DNA of 41,167 nt from Desulfarculaceae bacterium (GCA_021737645.1 JAIPDO010000034.1:1-41167); one strand, 5' to 3'. Positions 1 to 8,858 are shown, counted from the stretch's first letter. The notes: generated by a model from the letters alone, not told the origin. A program made the numbers and translations.

Positions 1-982
1 TGGTGCTGCGGGCGCAGCTAACGCCCGCAATGGCATCCGGGCCGTGCTTCTGTTTGATCTCCATGAACCGGTTGGCCACCAGGTCCAGGGCTTCGTCCCA
101 GGAAGCCTCCTTGAAAGAGCCGTCGGCCTGCTTGATCAGCGGGGAGGTGAGGCGCTCGGGGCTGTGGATGAAGTCGTAGCCGAAGCGGCCCTTGACGCAC
201 AGGCGGCCCCGGTTGGGCTGGGCCTCCTCCACGGCGGTGGCCTTGATGACGCGGTTGCCCTTTACGTGCAGCCAGAGCTGACAGCCCACCCCGCAGTAGG
301 GGCAGGTGGTGCGGATTTTTTTGGTTTCCCAGGGGCGGCCCAGTCCCTTGGCCTTTTTCTCGGTCAGGGCCCCGGTGGGGCACACCTCAACGCACTGGCC
401 ACAGAACACGCAGTCGCTCTGGTCGTAGGGCCGGTCGCCGGTGGTGATGATCTTGGCCTCGGCCCCCCGGTAGCCGAACCCGATGGCCCGGTTCACCTGC
501 ACCTCGTTGCAGGCCTGCACGCAGCGGCCGCACAGGATGCACTTGCTGAAGTCGCGGATGATCAGGGGGTTGCTGTCCTCGATGGGATATTGCCGGGCGG
601 CGCCCTCGAAACGCCCTGCCGAAACCCCGTACTCGTAAGCGTACTCTTGCAGCTTACATTCGCCGTTGGCCTCGCACAGCAAACAGTTGTGATCGCCGCT
701 GCTGAGTAAAAGCTCGATGGCCAGCCTCCTGGCCCGGTGCACCTTTTCAGTGTCGGTGAACACCTCCATTCCCTCGGCGGCGGGCATTGCGCAGGAGGCC
801 ACCAGGGTGCGTGCCCCGGTTACCTCCACCAAACACATGCGGCAAGCGCCGGTGGGGGTGCAGTCCTTGAGATAGCATAAGGTGGGAACCTTCACTCCGT
901 TGCGCCAGGCGACTTGTAAAATGGTGTCGCCTGGGGTGAATTCCACCTCATTGCCATTGAGCCTCAGCGTGGCGGTGGCCAT
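1..982 (-). CDS. fdhA: Formate dehydrogenase alpha subunit, NuoG-like N-terminus (partial)
   Basis: The first 327 residues are visible; the gene runs off the window at base 1. ATG is at 982, with AGGAG just upstream. Domains in order: a [2Fe-2S] ferredoxin domain with cysteines near 36, 41, 47, 50 and 64; a NuoG-type His-Cys motif (about 98-109, HNCLLC...GEC); two [4Fe-4S] ferredoxin motifs (C148xxCxxCxxxC and C191xxCxxCxxxCP); then the molybdopterin-oxidoreductase iron-sulfur motif CPYCGVGC at 227-234, followed by RLCVKGRFG. This order is that of the catalytic subunit of cytoplasmic NAD- or ferredoxin-linked formate dehydrogenases, which oxidise formate to CO2 or run in reverse. The active-site Cys or Sec lies beyond the window. 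The partner diaphorase genes are not visible. A related molybdopterin oxidoreductase of this build is the alternative, but the CPYCGVGC spacing favours FdhA. Confidence 0.88.
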   Translation of the reverse strand, partial: MATATLRLNGNEVEFTPGDTILQVAWRNGVKVPTLCYLKDCTPTGACRMCLVEVTGARTLVASCAMPAAEGMEVFTDTEKVHRARRLAIELLLSSGDHNCLLCEANGECKLQEYAYEYGVSAGRFEGAARQYPIEDSNPLIIRDFSKCILCGRCVQACNEVQVNRAIGFGYRGAEAKIITTGDRPYDQSDCVFCGQCVEVCPTGALTEKKAKGLGRPWETKKIRTTCPYCGVGCQLWLHVKGNRVIKATAVEEAQPNRGRLCVKGRFGYDFIHSPERLTSPLIKQADGSFKEASWDEALDLVANRFMEIKQKHGPDAIAGVSCARST

Positions 983-1037
983 AGCGTACTCCTGAAGCAG
1001 GAAAAAACGGCAGGGTCATGGGAAGTCCTAGTTATTT

Positions 1038-1066
1038 TGTGTATTTCATTTTTATAATAAAGTCAA
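1038..1066 (-). promoter_or_regulatory. Candidate sigma-70 promoter for fdhA
   Basis: On the minus strand TTGACT (1061-1066) is followed after 17 nt by TACACA (1038-1043), in an AT-rich patch within GC-rich DNA. The -35 is good and the -10 weak. It lies about 55 nt upstream of the fdhA start codon. Confidence 0.35.
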
Positions 1067-1155
1067 TGCCCATAACCAGCCGCGAGGGGGCGGGCATAGT
1101 CGTATTGTCTTTAATCGTCGCATAGTTCGCTTATACACCTACTTGGAGATGGTTT

Positions 1156-2175
1156 ATGGATATTGGCAATCAACAATGGTATGTGGCCCTGGGCGGGCAG
1201 CCCGCCGGCCCCTATGGAACAGACAAATTGCGTTCTCTGGCCGCCGATGGCCGCATAGGCCCGGACACCCTGGTCTATGGCCAGGGCTTCAATGAATGGA
1301 CGCCTCTAAAGGCGGTGGGCGAGTTGGCCGGGGTGTTCAGCCCCCAGGCCGCGCCGCCGCCCCCTCCCCCGTCCCGCGCCCTGGCCGACGAGATCGACTA
1401 CGTGATCGAAGGCACGGAGATGCAGTACGTGGAGATCGAGCTGGACCCCGGCGAGAGCGCGGTGGCCGAGGCCGGGGCCATGCTCTACATGAACCAGGAC
1501 ATCACCATGGAGACGATCTTCGGCGATGGCCGCCGGAGCCAGGGTGAGCAAAGCGGGGGCCTGCTGGGCTCGCTGATGGGGGCGGGCAAGCGCCTGTTGA
1601 CCGGCGAAAGCCTGTTCATGACCGTGTTCACCCATAGCGGCCCCACGGGCAAGGCCCGGGTCGCCTTTGCCGCCCCCTACCCCGGCAAGATTCTGCCCAT
1701 GCACCTGGGCGAGTTGGGCGGCGAGCTGATCTGCCAAAAGGACGCCTTCCTGTGCGCCGCCCGGGGTGTGGCCCTGGAGATAGCCTTCCAGAAAAAGATC
1801 GGGGTGGGGCTGTTCGGCGGCGAGGGCTTCATTATGCAGCGCCTGGTGGGCGACGGCCTGGCCTTTGTGCATGCCGGAGGAACCGTGGTGGAGATGCAAC
1901 TGGAGGCCGGGCAAAGCCTTCGGGTGGACACCGGCTGCCTGGTGGCCCTGAGCCCCTCGGTGAAATACGACGTGCAACTGGCCGGAGGCATCAAGACCGC
2001 CTTTTTCGGCGGCGAGGGCTTGTTCCTGGCCAACCTCACCGGGCCGGGGCACGTGTGGTTGCAGAGCCTGCCCTTCAGCCGCCTGGCCGGGCGCATCTGG
2101 GCCGCCGCGCCCCAGGGCGGTGGCAAGCAAAAGGGCGAGGGCAGCATATTGGGGGGGTTTTTACGGGACGACTAG
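1156..2175 (+). CDS. GYF_2-AIM24 (TIGR00266) family protein
   Basis: 339 residues. Residues about 8-55 form a GYF_2 domain (WYVAL...GPYG..L..L...G.I...[14 protein letters not shown]), a small module thought to bind proline-rich or partner sequences. A proline run (about 67-72) links it to an AIM24 domain (about 80-310; starts [15 protein letters not shown], with repeated glycine-rich FGGEG strands near 220 and 282). AIM24 proteins are beta-helical, were named after a mitochondrial biogenesis factor, and have no agreed bacterial function. There is no signal peptide, so it should be cytoplasmic. GGAG at 1143-1148 precedes the ATG. It is divergent from fdhA and stands alone. Family assignment is strong; function is unknown. 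Confidence 0.85.
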   Translation: MDIGNQQWYVALGGQPAGPYGTDKLRSLAADGRIGPDTLVYGQGFNEWTPLKAVGELAGVFSPQAAPPPPPPSRALADEIDYVIEGTEMQYVEIELDPGESAVAEAGAMLYMNQDITMETIFGDGRRSQGEQSGGLLGSLMGAGKRLLTGESLFMTVFTHSGPTGKARVAFAAPYPGKILPMHLGELGGELICQKDAFLCAARGVALEIAFQKKIGVGLFGGEGFIMQRLVGDGLAFVHAGGTVVEMQLEAGQSLRVDTGCLVALSPSVKYDVQLAGGIKTAFFGGEGLFLANLTGPGHVWLQSLPFSRLAGRIWAAAPQGGGKQKGEGSILGGFLRDD

Positions 2176-2263
2176 ACGTCCGGTTTCGCCAGTCAGGTTT
2201 GTACGTTTGTCGGGTAAATGAAGACTTGGCGGCAAAGTAAGCGTGTTTGGCCCCTGCGGCACA

Positions 2264-2353
2264 GCCACGTGGTGCTAGGCAAGGCGGCGGTGAGCGCGGG
2301 TTAATACGCCGAGGTCCAAGCGATGCCGCCAACGCCGCATAGCGCCGCGTGGC
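2264..2353. repeat. Palindromic intergenic repeat, copy A
   Basis: About 90 nt of imperfect palindrome. Outer arms are GCCACG (2264-2269) and CGTGGC (2348-2353); inner arms are GGCGGC (2283-2288) and GCCGCC (2325-2330). The core from about 2277 (AGGCAAGGCGGC... CCGAGG.CC.AG.GA.GCCG.CAACGC.GC) matches the reverse complement of the element at 40427-40536. It occupies most of the 2176-2364 gap between the AIM24 gene and the prenyltransferase gene, which are convergent. It resembles REP or BIME-type intergenic repeats in scale and placement. Confidence 0.55.
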
Positions 2354-2364
2354 GAAGCCGCCCG

Positions 2365-3270
2365 CTAGCTAAGCCATGCTCCAATGAGCAGCCCCAAAGT
2401 CATGAGTAAACCCGTGCTCAAGTGCGTGACGATGGTCAGGGCCTGGGCGGGCACCAGGGCGGCGGGGTCGTCGTAGCTCTTCCAGGCGATGGCCACCGCC
2501 CGCACGGTGGGGATGGCCGCGCCCAGGGCCAAATAGAGCCAGGGGGTTAGGCCCCAGCCGTGCACCAGCCAGGCCAGTGATGGGAACGGGGCCAGCATCA
2601 TTGCAGCGTAGAGCACCCGCGAGGGGGCCAGGCCCAGGCGCACCACCAGGTTGTTTTTGGAGGCGGCCGCGTCGGCGGCCATGTCCGGGAACTGGTTTAT
2701 CCACAGCACCGCGGTAATCTGCCAGGCCTGGGGCAGGCCCAGCCACCAGGCCACGGCCCAGAACTCCCCGCCCAGGACGTAACCCACCCCCCAGGTGAGC
2801 AGGGGGCCGAAGAGGATGAAGATGCACAGCTCACCCAGGCCCAGGGACATCAGGGCCAAGGGACCGGCGGAGTAGAGCCAGCCCCCGGCCAAGCCCGCCG
2901 CGCCCACGGCCAGGGCCCAGGGCCGGTCCATGGCCGCCACCATGCCTCCGCAGGCTCCCGCGGCCACGAAAAACCCCACCGCCAAAACGCCCACCCCCCG
3001 GCGGCTCATGCGGCCGTCCTGGATCACCCGGCTGCCGCCGGAAAAAATGGTGGCGTGGCGGTTGAGGGGGTCGCTGCCCACCGCATCGTAAAAATCATTG
3101 ATCAGGTTGGCCCCGCTTTGCAGGCACCCCACCCCGGCCAGGGTGAGCAAAAACAGCTCCCAGGGTATGAGGCCCCGGCCCCACCACCAGGCGGCGACCA
3201 CCAAAACCGGCACCAGGGAGCCGGTGAGAAAAGGCAGGCGCATGGCTTGGGCTAAAAGCGGCATTGGCAT
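2365..3270 (-). CDS. UbiA-family prenyltransferase (MenA-like)
   Basis: 301 residues, strongly hydrophobic, with about 8-9 predicted membrane helices. The first prenyl-diphosphate/Mg site is at about 57-70 (NLINDFYDAVGSD, the NDxxD type); the second is NQFPDMAADAAASKNNLVVRLG near 192-213. These are the two Asp-rich sites of UbiA enzymes, which attach a polyprenyl chain to an aromatic acceptor in the membrane. The GSDPLN...GGSRVIQDG stretch is closer to MenA (1,4-dihydroxy-2-naphthoate prenyltransferase) than to UbiA or heme O synthase, which would fit a menaquinone-using anaerobe. GGAGAG lies 5 nt before the ATG. No other quinone genes are adjacent, so the acceptor is inferred only. Confidence 0.8.
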   Translation of the reverse strand: MPMPLLAQAMRLPFLTGSLVPVLVVAAWWWGRGLIPWELFLLTLAGVGCLQSGANLINDFYDAVGSDPLNRHATIFSGGSRVIQDGRMSRRGVGVLAVGFFVAAGACGGMVAAMDRPWALAVGAAGLAGGWLYSAGPLALMSLGLGELCIFILFGPLLTWGVGYVLGGEFWAVAWWLGLPQAWQITAVLWINQFPDMAADAAASKNNLVVRLGLAPSRVLYAAMMLAPFPSLAWLVHGWGLTPWLYLALGAAIPTVRAVAIAWKSYDDPAALVPAQALTIVTHLSTGLLMTLGLLIGAWLS

Positions 3271-3370
3271 GGGTGCTCTCCAGGGTTACAAAGGCGGCCA
3301 CACTTTAGCACGAAGCCGGACAAGGGGGCAAAGCGCCGTGACACGGCGATATTGCCGCCGCCCTAAAGGC

Positions 3371-3391
3371 AAAAGCCTTATAATTGGTTCG
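3371..3391 (+). promoter_or_regulatory. Candidate -10 region for the ion channel gene
   Basis: A perfect TATAAT lies at 3379-3384, about 35 nt before the channel start. No good -35 is visible at 16-18 nt. The hairpin AAGGC-AAAA-GCCTT overlaps the -10 upstream edge and could be an operator, though it may be chance. Confidence 0.35.
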
Positions 3392-3418
3392 TAACCTTCG
3401 CACTCCAAGGAGATGACG

Positions 3419-4249
3419 ATGAGTGAAGGGGCCCAACAAGTCGGGCTGGACACCCAGGGTCCTTGGCTGTCCCCCAACCGCATTCCTCTGTCGCGACGAT
3501 TGTCGCTGTACTTCCTGTACGCCGCCTTGGCCCTGTCCTTGTTCGGAGGCCACGTTCATCCCAGCGGGCTTTTGATCATCGCGGGCTTCGTGGTGGTGTT
3601 CCATGTGGCCACCCGCCCCCTCACCTCGGATTTTTTGGTGCGCTACCCATTCTATCTGGTGGCGCTCAGGGTCCTGCTGGTGGTCATGTGCGCGGGGCTG
3701 GTGGTGGCCTTTTTGCCCGCGCCTGATTCCTGGCGGCCCATGGAGCAGCTCATAACCACCCTGGCGGCCCTGGTGGTAACCGCCGGGTGGACGGTGATGG
3801 TGATGATCTACCTGTTCCAGGCCCGACAGGTTCGTCTGGACACCATCTTCTCGGGAGTGGCCGCCTTTTTCCTGTTGGCCATTACCTGGACCGAAGCCTA
3901 CAAAGTGCTCAGCTATTTCAACCCCAACAGCTTCCACCCCTCGTTTGGGGAATTGTCCGCCTCCTCGGAAGTGGTTCACCTGCGGGCCCTGTACTACAGC
4001 CTGTCCACCATCACCACCGTGGGCTTCGGCGACATCCTGCCTCTGGGCACCACCGCCCAGATCCTCTCGGGCCTGGAGGCCTCGGCGGGCCAACTGTTTT
4101 TGGCGGTTCTTATCGCCCGCCTGGTTTCCCGCCACCTGAGCGCCAGCATAACCCCCCTGGCTCCACCGGCCGCCGCCATCCCCCACAAGAGGCCCAACGC
4201 GGCCCGGCTGTCGCGCCGCCTGCGCCGCCGCAGACGCGCATTGCGCTAG
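3419..4249 (+). CDS. Potassium-type ion channel (selectivity filter TVGFGD)
   Basis: 276 residues. The filter TTVGFGD sits near residue 200, between a pore helix (LRALYYSLSTI) and a last membrane helix. It is the K+-channel signature (Ion_trans_2 family). Hydrophobicity suggests about five or six helices before and after the pore, so it is a larger channel than the two-helix KcsA type. No S4-like arginine ladder and no RCK/TrkA_N domain are visible. The tail is very basic (RRLRRRRR) and could contact lipid head groups. ATG codons occur at 3413 and 3419. AAGGAG at 3407-3412 abuts the first but lies 6 nt from the second, so I use 3419. The gene precedes a mechanosensitive channel, which suggests an osmotic or ionic homeostasis neighbourhood. 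Confidence 0.82.
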   Translation: MSEGAQQVGLDTQGPWLSPNRIPLSRRLSLYFLYAALALSLFGGHVHPSGLLIIAGFVVVFHVATRPLTSDFLVRYPFYLVALRVLLVVMCAGLVVAFLPAPDSWRPMEQLITTLAALVVTAGWTVMVMIYLFQARQVRLDTIFSGVAAFFLLAITWTEAYKVLSYFNPNSFHPSFGELSASSEVVHLRALYYSLSTITTVGFGDILPLGTTAQILSGLEASAGQLFLAVLIARLVSRHLSASITPLAPPAAAIPHKRPNAARLSRRLRRRRRALR

Positions 4250-4277
4250 GCTTGATCGGGACGGGGCATTTTTTCCC

Positions 4278-4283
4278 TATAAT
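4278..4283 (+). promoter_or_regulatory. Candidate -10 box for mscS
   Basis: A perfect TATAAT. The best upstream TTGATC (4252-4257) is 20 nt away, which is long, so the -35 is uncertain. It would give a leader of about 95 nt. Confidence 0.35.
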
Positions 4284-4328
4284 GCTTGGTCCTTTGCCTA
4301 CCTTGTACTAAAATGCAAAAAATCGTCC

Positions 4329-4359
4329 GGTGCGCCGTGAGATTTTCATGGCGCGCACC
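4329..4359 (+). other. Leader hairpin upstream of mscS
   Basis: GGTGCGCC (4329-4336) can pair with GGCGCGCACC (4350-4359), giving an 8 bp stem with a two-base bulge and a 13-nt loop. It lies about 20 nt before the ribosome binding site. No U-tract follows, so it is not a terminator. It may affect translation or mRNA stability. Confidence 0.3.
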
Positions 4360-4386
4360 CCGTGAATTAAATTTTTGGAGAGTTCC

Positions 4387-5229
4387 GTGGAGTCAATTCT
4401 GGAGCAAGCGCAGCTATGGCTGGCCCATTATGGGATGCAAGTCATCGGCGCCATAGCCATTTTGGTCTTGGGCATTTTGGCGGCCAAGACCGTCACCAAA
4501 ATTTTCCGCAAAGTGCTGCGGCGCGCCAAGGTGGACGAGACCCTGGTGAGCTTCGGCGGCAACATGCTTCAGTTCGTGATGATAATGCTGGTCATCATCG
4601 CCGCCTTGGCCCGCCTGGGCTTCCAAACCAACTCGCTCATCGCCATGATGGGCGCCGCCGCCCTGGCCGTGGGCCTGTCGCTGCAATCCAACCTGTCCAA
4701 CCTGGCCGCCGGGGTGCTGATCCTCATCTTCCGGCCTTTCCGCCTGGGCGAAATGGTGGAGTTGGGGGGAGTTTTCGGCAAGGTGGAAGAGATCACCATC
4801 ATGGTGACCAAGCTCAGGATGGTCGACGGCAAGCTGGCCGTCATGCCCAACACCAAGGCCTTCAACGACAAGCTCATCAACTTCACTGCCGCCAAGACAC
4901 GGCGAGTGGATCTGGTGATCGGCATCGGCTACGACGACGACATCAAAAAGGCCAAGGACATCTTGCAACGCTTGCTGGAGGAAGACCCCCGCGTTCTCAA
5001 GGAGCCGGCACCTTCCATCATCGTTCTAAACCTGGGAGACTCCAGCGTGGATATCGGGGTGCGCCCCTGGACTAAAAACACCGATTGGTGGTCGGTCAAA
5101 TGTGACCTCACCGAAAAAATCAAACTCACCTTTGACGCCGAAGGCATCAACATCCCCTACCCCCAACGCGACGTGCATGTGTATCCCACCGGCAATACGA
5201 GCGATTCCTCCCAAGAGGTGCCCCAATGA
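4387..5229 (+). CDS. mscS: Small-conductance mechanosensitive channel, MscS family
   Basis: 280 residues, close to the usual MscS length. Three N-terminal membrane segments end in the Ala/Gly-rich pore helix (GAAALAVGLSLQSNLSNLAAG, about 95-118), followed by the beta-domain signature FRPFRLGEMVELGG and the typical VMPN motif near 157. The channel opens when the inner membrane is stretched and releases solutes on hypo-osmotic shock. A TTG at 4375 is also in frame. GGAG at 4377-4380 lies 6 nt upstream of GTG 4387, so GTG 4387 is chosen. The stop overlaps the next start as ATGA, so translation is probably coupled to the DUF481 gene. Confidence 0.9.
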   Translation: MESILEQAQLWLAHYGMQVIGAIAILVLGILAAKTVTKIFRKVLRRAKVDETLVSFGGNMLQFVMIMLVIIAALARLGFQTNSLIAMMGAAALAVGLSLQSNLSNLAAGVLILIFRPFRLGEMVELGGVFGKVEEITIMVTKLRMVDGKLAVMPNTKAFNDKLINFTAAKTRRVDLVIGIGYDDDIKKAKDILQRLLEEDPRVLKEPAPSIIVLNLGDSSVDIGVRPWTKNTDWWSVKCDLTEKIKLTFDAEGINIPYPQRDVHVYPTGNTSDSSQEVPQ

Positions 5230-6248
5230 GTTTCACGGCCAGGACCGGAGCCCTGGTCCTGGCTTTTCTCACCCTGACCGCGACGATGTTCCTGCCCACC
5301 CCCGCCTCGGCGGATGTGCTCTACTTGAAGGGCGGCGACCGCCTCACCGGCAAAGTGGTGGACATGGATTCGGGCAAGCTCACCTTCACCACCAGCTATG
5401 CCGGCAAGCTGAAAATCAAGTGGGCCGAGGTGGTGCGGCTGATCACCGACGAGCCAATGACCGTGGAGACCACCGAGGGCCAGACGTTGACCGGCAAAGC
5501 CCAGGAGGCCGGGCCGGGCCGGATAAAGCTGGGCGGCGGCCAGGCCCTGCCCTTGTCCCAAGTGGCGTCCATCAACCCCGAAGACCTGGAGCCTTTCAAG
5601 CTGGACGGCCAGATCAACCTGGGAGTGGACATCAGCCGAGGCAATACCAACAAGATGGCCGTGGATACCACGGGCCGGGTGGTGACCACCTGGAAGACCA
5701 TCAACCGGGCCATCGGCGGTTTTGAGATTCACCGCGCCGAAAGCAAGGGCAAGGACACCACCGACAACACCCTGGGCTATGTGGAATACAACCGCTTTGT
5801 CAGCGACAAGTGGTACTGGCTGGCCAACCTGCGCGGCTCCCAGGACACCTTCAAGAACATCGAGTACCAGAGCATGGCCGGTGTGGGCATGGGTTATCAG
5901 CTCTGGCAGAGCAAGCTGACCAACCTGAGCTTTGAGCTGGGCCCCAACTACGTGTACCAGGAGGACACCGCCGGCGTCTCGGAGGACTGGTACGCCATAC
6001 GTTGGAAGATCAGTTACGACCGCTGGTTCTTATCCCGCTCGGTGCAGTTCTATCACCGCCAGGAAGGCTTCATAGCCGTGGACAATGCGGACAACTGGAT
6101 ATGGACCACGCGCCAGGGGCTGAACTTCCCCACGGTCCTGGGCTTCGTGCTCACCGCCGCCTATAACCTGGACTATGACAATGAGCCGGAGCCGGGCAAG
6201 AGCAAGACCGACACCCGTTTCATCATAAGCCTGGGCTACCAGTTTTAG
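5226..6248 (+). CDS. DUF481 (YdiY-like) outer-membrane protein
   Basis: 340 residues. A signal peptide is clear (about 1-29, cleavage after PASA). The N-terminal half (DVLYLKGGDRLTGKVV...) has the small beta-barrel-like repeat often seen before DUF481. The C-terminal half (about 120-340) is rich in alternating aromatic and polar beta-strands (WYWLANLRGSQD, YAIRWKISYDRW) and ends in Phe (LGYQF), the signature of Bam-assembled outer-membrane barrels. Function is unknown; E. coli YdiY is a related protein. It overlaps mscS by 4 nt, so the pair is an operon. It is evidence for an outer membrane. Confidence 0.82.
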   Translation: MSFTARTGALVLAFLTLTATMFLPTPASADVLYLKGGDRLTGKVVDMDSGKLTFTTSYAGKLKIKWAEVVRLITDEPMTVETTEGQTLTGKAQEAGPGRIKLGGGQALPLSQVASINPEDLEPFKLDGQINLGVDISRGNTNKMAVDTTGRVVTTWKTINRAIGGFEIHRAESKGKDTTDNTLGYVEYNRFVSDKWYWLANLRGSQDTFKNIEYQSMAGVGMGYQLWQSKLTNLSFELGPNYVYQEDTAGVSEDWYAIRWKISYDRWFLSRSVQFYHRQEGFIAVDNADNWIWTTRQGLNFPTVLGFVLTAAYNLDYDNEPEPGKSKTDTRFIISLGYQF

Positions 6249-6263
6249 GCGGTGCCGGGCAGC

Positions 6264-7721
6264 CTAATGGTTTTTCAGCATGTCCCTGGTCTGCCTGCGC
6301 GACTCCTGCTGCAAGCGCAGGGACAGGCGGTATGACACGTAGTATTTGAGGATGTTGCGCACGTAGCTGACCGGCTCGCTGCCCACCAGGTGCAGGGCCC
6401 CGTACTCGCAGTTGAAAAACCACCGGTCGGGGTTGTAGCCCATCTTTTTGCTCACCCGGCGCACCCGGCTCAGGGCGGTGGGCCCGGCGTTGTAGGCGGC
6501 CAGGGAAAAACGGGCCCGCACCGGCAGGCTCAGGCCGGGGTCGTCGAAGTAATGGTCGCGGATGTGGGCCAAATATTTTACCGCCACGCTCACGTTGTAT
6601 TCCGGCTCCAGCAGGCGCTTTATCTCCGCTTGGCGGTCGCCGCTGGTGGGCGGCATCACCTGCATCAGGCCCACCGCCCCGGCCGAGGACCGGCACTTGG
6701 GGTCCAGGCGGGACTCCTGAAAGGCCTGGGCCGCCAACAGCAGCCAGTCAAAGTCGTACTTCTCACCATATTTCTTGAACAACGGGGCGAAGCGCGAAAA
6801 GCGGGAGCGCTCCTCCAGGTCGTTGGGGTTCTTGAGCCACTGATTGTTGGTGAAGTAGCGCTTGATGAGCACGTTGCCCACCAGGGTCCCCTGGTGGCGT
6901 GTTTTTAGAAAACGGTTGAGGCCGGCCAAGAGCTTTGGCGTGTCCCGGCGCACCAGCCAGGCGATTTGCCCTCCCTTGCGCAGGGCCAGCTTGGAATGCA
7001 CCTTGATATTTGGCATCACCTCGGCCCACATATGGGCCGCCGGGCTGTCGATCACCGTAAGCGGCGCCCCCCCCGAGTTGACCAGGTCCAGGATGTCCTC
7101 GTCGGTGAGCACATCGGGGGCTCCCAATATCTCCACCGGCTTCAGGCCCCGGGAAGCCAGGCCACGGTTGAACTTTTTCAGGCTGGCCATGTAACTGCTG
7201 CCCTTGGCCGCCAGCACCGGCCGCCCGGACAGGGAATCCAGCGAGGTGAGCCCGGTCACCGATTTGTGGGACACCACCACCTCGTCCACTCCGGTGATAT
7301 AGGGCCGGGTGAAGGTGAGCTGGCGGCTGCGCTCCGGGGTTATGGTGAGTCCGGCCGCGGCCATGTCGCCGTAACCGGCCTCCAGCAGAGGCACCAGGCG
7401 CTCCAGGGGCACGGGTATGAACACCACCTCCATGGGCGGCTGGCCCTTGACATGGTGACGCCTCAGTATGCGCTGGTACTCCTCCAGCAGGGCGTAGTCC
7501 AGGCCGTAGGGTTGGCCCTGGTGGATAAAAAAATAGCTCTGGGAGTATACGGTGAGCACCCGGATAACGCCCAGCTTGCGCAGCTCGGGCAAATCGGCCT
7601 TGAAGGGGTGGCTCAACTCCTGGAGGTTCGGGGGCAAAGGAGGCGGGTCCGGCATGGCCCCGGCCGGCCCTGCCCACAATAGAACCGCCAGCAGCGGCAA
7701 GATGAAAAGTGCTTTATTCAT
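6264..7721 (-). CDS. mltF: Membrane-bound lytic murein transglycosylase F
   Basis: 485 residues from ATG 7721. Two in-frame upstream starts (TTG 7757, ATG 7730) exist, but 7721 gives a clean signal peptide (MNKALFILPLLAVLLWAGPAGA). Residues about 45-275 are a solute-binding-protein (SBP_bac_3) module (RVLTVYSQSYFF... GLDYALLEEY... TFTRPYITG). Residues about 310-460 are a lysozyme-like SLT domain with the catalytic Glu in AQAFQESRLDPKCRSSAGAVGLMQVMP (E336) and the AAYNAGP motif. This is the MltF architecture: the enzyme cleaves peptidoglycan glycans to 1,6-anhydromuropeptides, and the N-terminal module regulates it. No lipobox is evident. No strong ribosome binding site is seen. It lies downstream of cydB in the same direction but 97 nt away. 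Confidence 0.88.
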   Translation of the reverse strand: MNKALFILPLLAVLLWAGPAGAMPDPPPLPPNLQELSHPFKADLPELRKLGVIRVLTVYSQSYFFIHQGQPYGLDYALLEEYQRILRRHHVKGQPPMEVVFIPVPLERLVPLLEAGYGDMAAAGLTITPERSRQLTFTRPYITGVDEVVVSHKSVTGLTSLDSLSGRPVLAAKGSSYMASLKKFNRGLASRGLKPVEILGAPDVLTDEDILDLVNSGGAPLTVIDSPAAHMWAEVMPNIKVHSKLALRKGGQIAWLVRRDTPKLLAGLNRFLKTRHQGTLVGNVLIKRYFTNNQWLKNPNDLEERSRFSRFAPLFKKYGEKYDFDWLLLAAQAFQESRLDPKCRSSAGAVGLMQVMPPTSGDRQAEIKRLLEPEYNVSVAVKYLAHIRDHYFDDPGLSLPVRARFSLAAYNAGPTALSRVRRVSKKMGYNPDRWFFNCEYGALHLVGSEPVSYVRNILKYYVSYRLSLRLQQESRRQTRDMLKNH

Positions 7722-7771
7722 GGCCAGCATATTAGGGGGCAAAGCCGGGTTGGTCAACGTAAGACGGCGGC

Positions 7772-7792
7772 GGGCGGGATATTGCCCCGCCC
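7772..7792 (-). terminator. GC hairpin after cydB
   Basis: GGGCGGG (7772-7778) and CCCGCCC (7786-7792) form a 7 bp stem with a 7-nt loop, 26 nt downstream of the cydB stop. There is no U-tract, so it is at best a weak or Rho-assisted terminator. Confidence 0.3.
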
Positions 7793-7817
7793 CCCCCGTC
7801 AGGGATGTGGTCGTTCG

Positions 7818-8843
7818 CTAGTAGCCTTCTTCGTAGGCCAGGTCCTCGGGGCTCACTTCGTGACGGAAGATGTAATAGACCCACACCTGATAGGCGATAA
7901 CCACCGGCACCATGATCAGGGCCACCACCAGCATGATCTTCAGGGTCAGGGGGCTGGAGGATGCGTTGGTCACGGTGAGGCTGGCCGCCGGGTCGATGGA
8001 GCTGGGCAGCAGGTTGGGATATAGCCCGGCCACTCCGAACAGGGTGGCTCCCACCACCACCGCCGAGGAGGCGAACCAGCTTTTCCAGGCCGCTCCCTGT
8101 TGCAGGAACAGGCGGGTGGCCAAGAGTCCGGCCACGGCCAGCGCCGGGAGTATCCACAGCACCGGATAGGTCAGGTAGTTCTGGTACAGGTTGGTGGCGA
8201 ACCAGGTGGCCGCCAAAAACGCCACCGCCAGGATGAGCAGCGGCACCCACAGGATCTTGGCGAAGCGCCGGGCCCTTTGCTCCAGCTCGCCGCCGGTCTT
8301 GATGCCCAGCCACAAGGCGCCGTGGTACAAAAACAGGCACAGGAACAACAGCCCGCCCAAAAGCCCATAGGGGTTGAGCAGGGTGAACAGGGTGCCCCGG
8401 TAGATGCCCTCGGCGTCTATGGGGATGCCCTGGAAGATGTTGGCGAAGGCCACCCCGAACAGCAGGGCGGGCAGAGCGCTGGAGATGAACAGGAGCATGT
8501 CCCAGCCCTCGCGCCAGCCGTGGCCCTCCACCTTGCTGCGATATTCCAGGGCCACGCCCCGGATGATCAGGCAGAACAAAATGAGCATGAGCGCGGAATA
8601 CAACGAGCTGAACATCACCGCGTAGGCGGTGGGGAAGGCGGCGAAGGTCACGCCGCCGGCGGTGATCAGCCACACCTCGTTGCCGTCCCAAAAGGGGCCC
8701 ATGGAGTGATAGACGTATCTTTTCTCGTCTTCGTTTTTGGCCAAAAAGGGCAGCAAGGCCCCGGCTCCCAGGTCAAAGCCGTCCAGCATGAAATAGACGG
8801 CCCACAACACTCCCCAGAGGGCGAACCAAATAGTTTCCAACAT
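7818..8843 (-). CDS. cydB: Cytochrome bd quinol oxidase subunit II
   Basis: 341 residues, about eight or nine membrane helices. The start reads MLETIWFALWGVLWAVYFMLDGFDLGAGALLPF, the family hallmark, followed by the conserved GPFWDGNEVWLI..GG..FAAFP. CydB is the structural partner of CydA in the inner membrane. The complex oxidises quinol and reduces O2 to water with high affinity, generating proton-motive force without pumping. GGAGG precedes the ATG, 15 nt after the cydA stop. No cydX-like small ORF is seen after it. Confidence 0.95.
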   Translation of the reverse strand: MLETIWFALWGVLWAVYFMLDGFDLGAGALLPFLAKNEDEKRYVYHSMGPFWDGNEVWLITAGGVTFAAFPTAYAVMFSSLYSALMLILFCLIIRGVALEYRSKVEGHGWREGWDMLLFISSALPALLFGVAFANIFQGIPIDAEGIYRGTLFTLLNPYGLLGGLLFLCLFLYHGALWLGIKTGGELEQRARRFAKILWVPLLILAVAFLAATWFATNLYQNYLTYPVLWILPALAVAGLLATRLFLQQGAAWKSWFASSAVVVGATLFGVAGLYPNLLPSSIDPAASLTVTNASSSPLTLKIMLVVALIMVPVVIAYQVWVYYIFRHEVSPEDLAYEEGY

Positions 8844-8858
8844 GGCTAACTCCTCCCC

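Noticed and set aside
2150-2185. Possible terminator at the end of the AIM24 gene (GGACG/CGTCC)
   Set aside because: Only a 5 bp stem overlapping the stop codon, with no T run.
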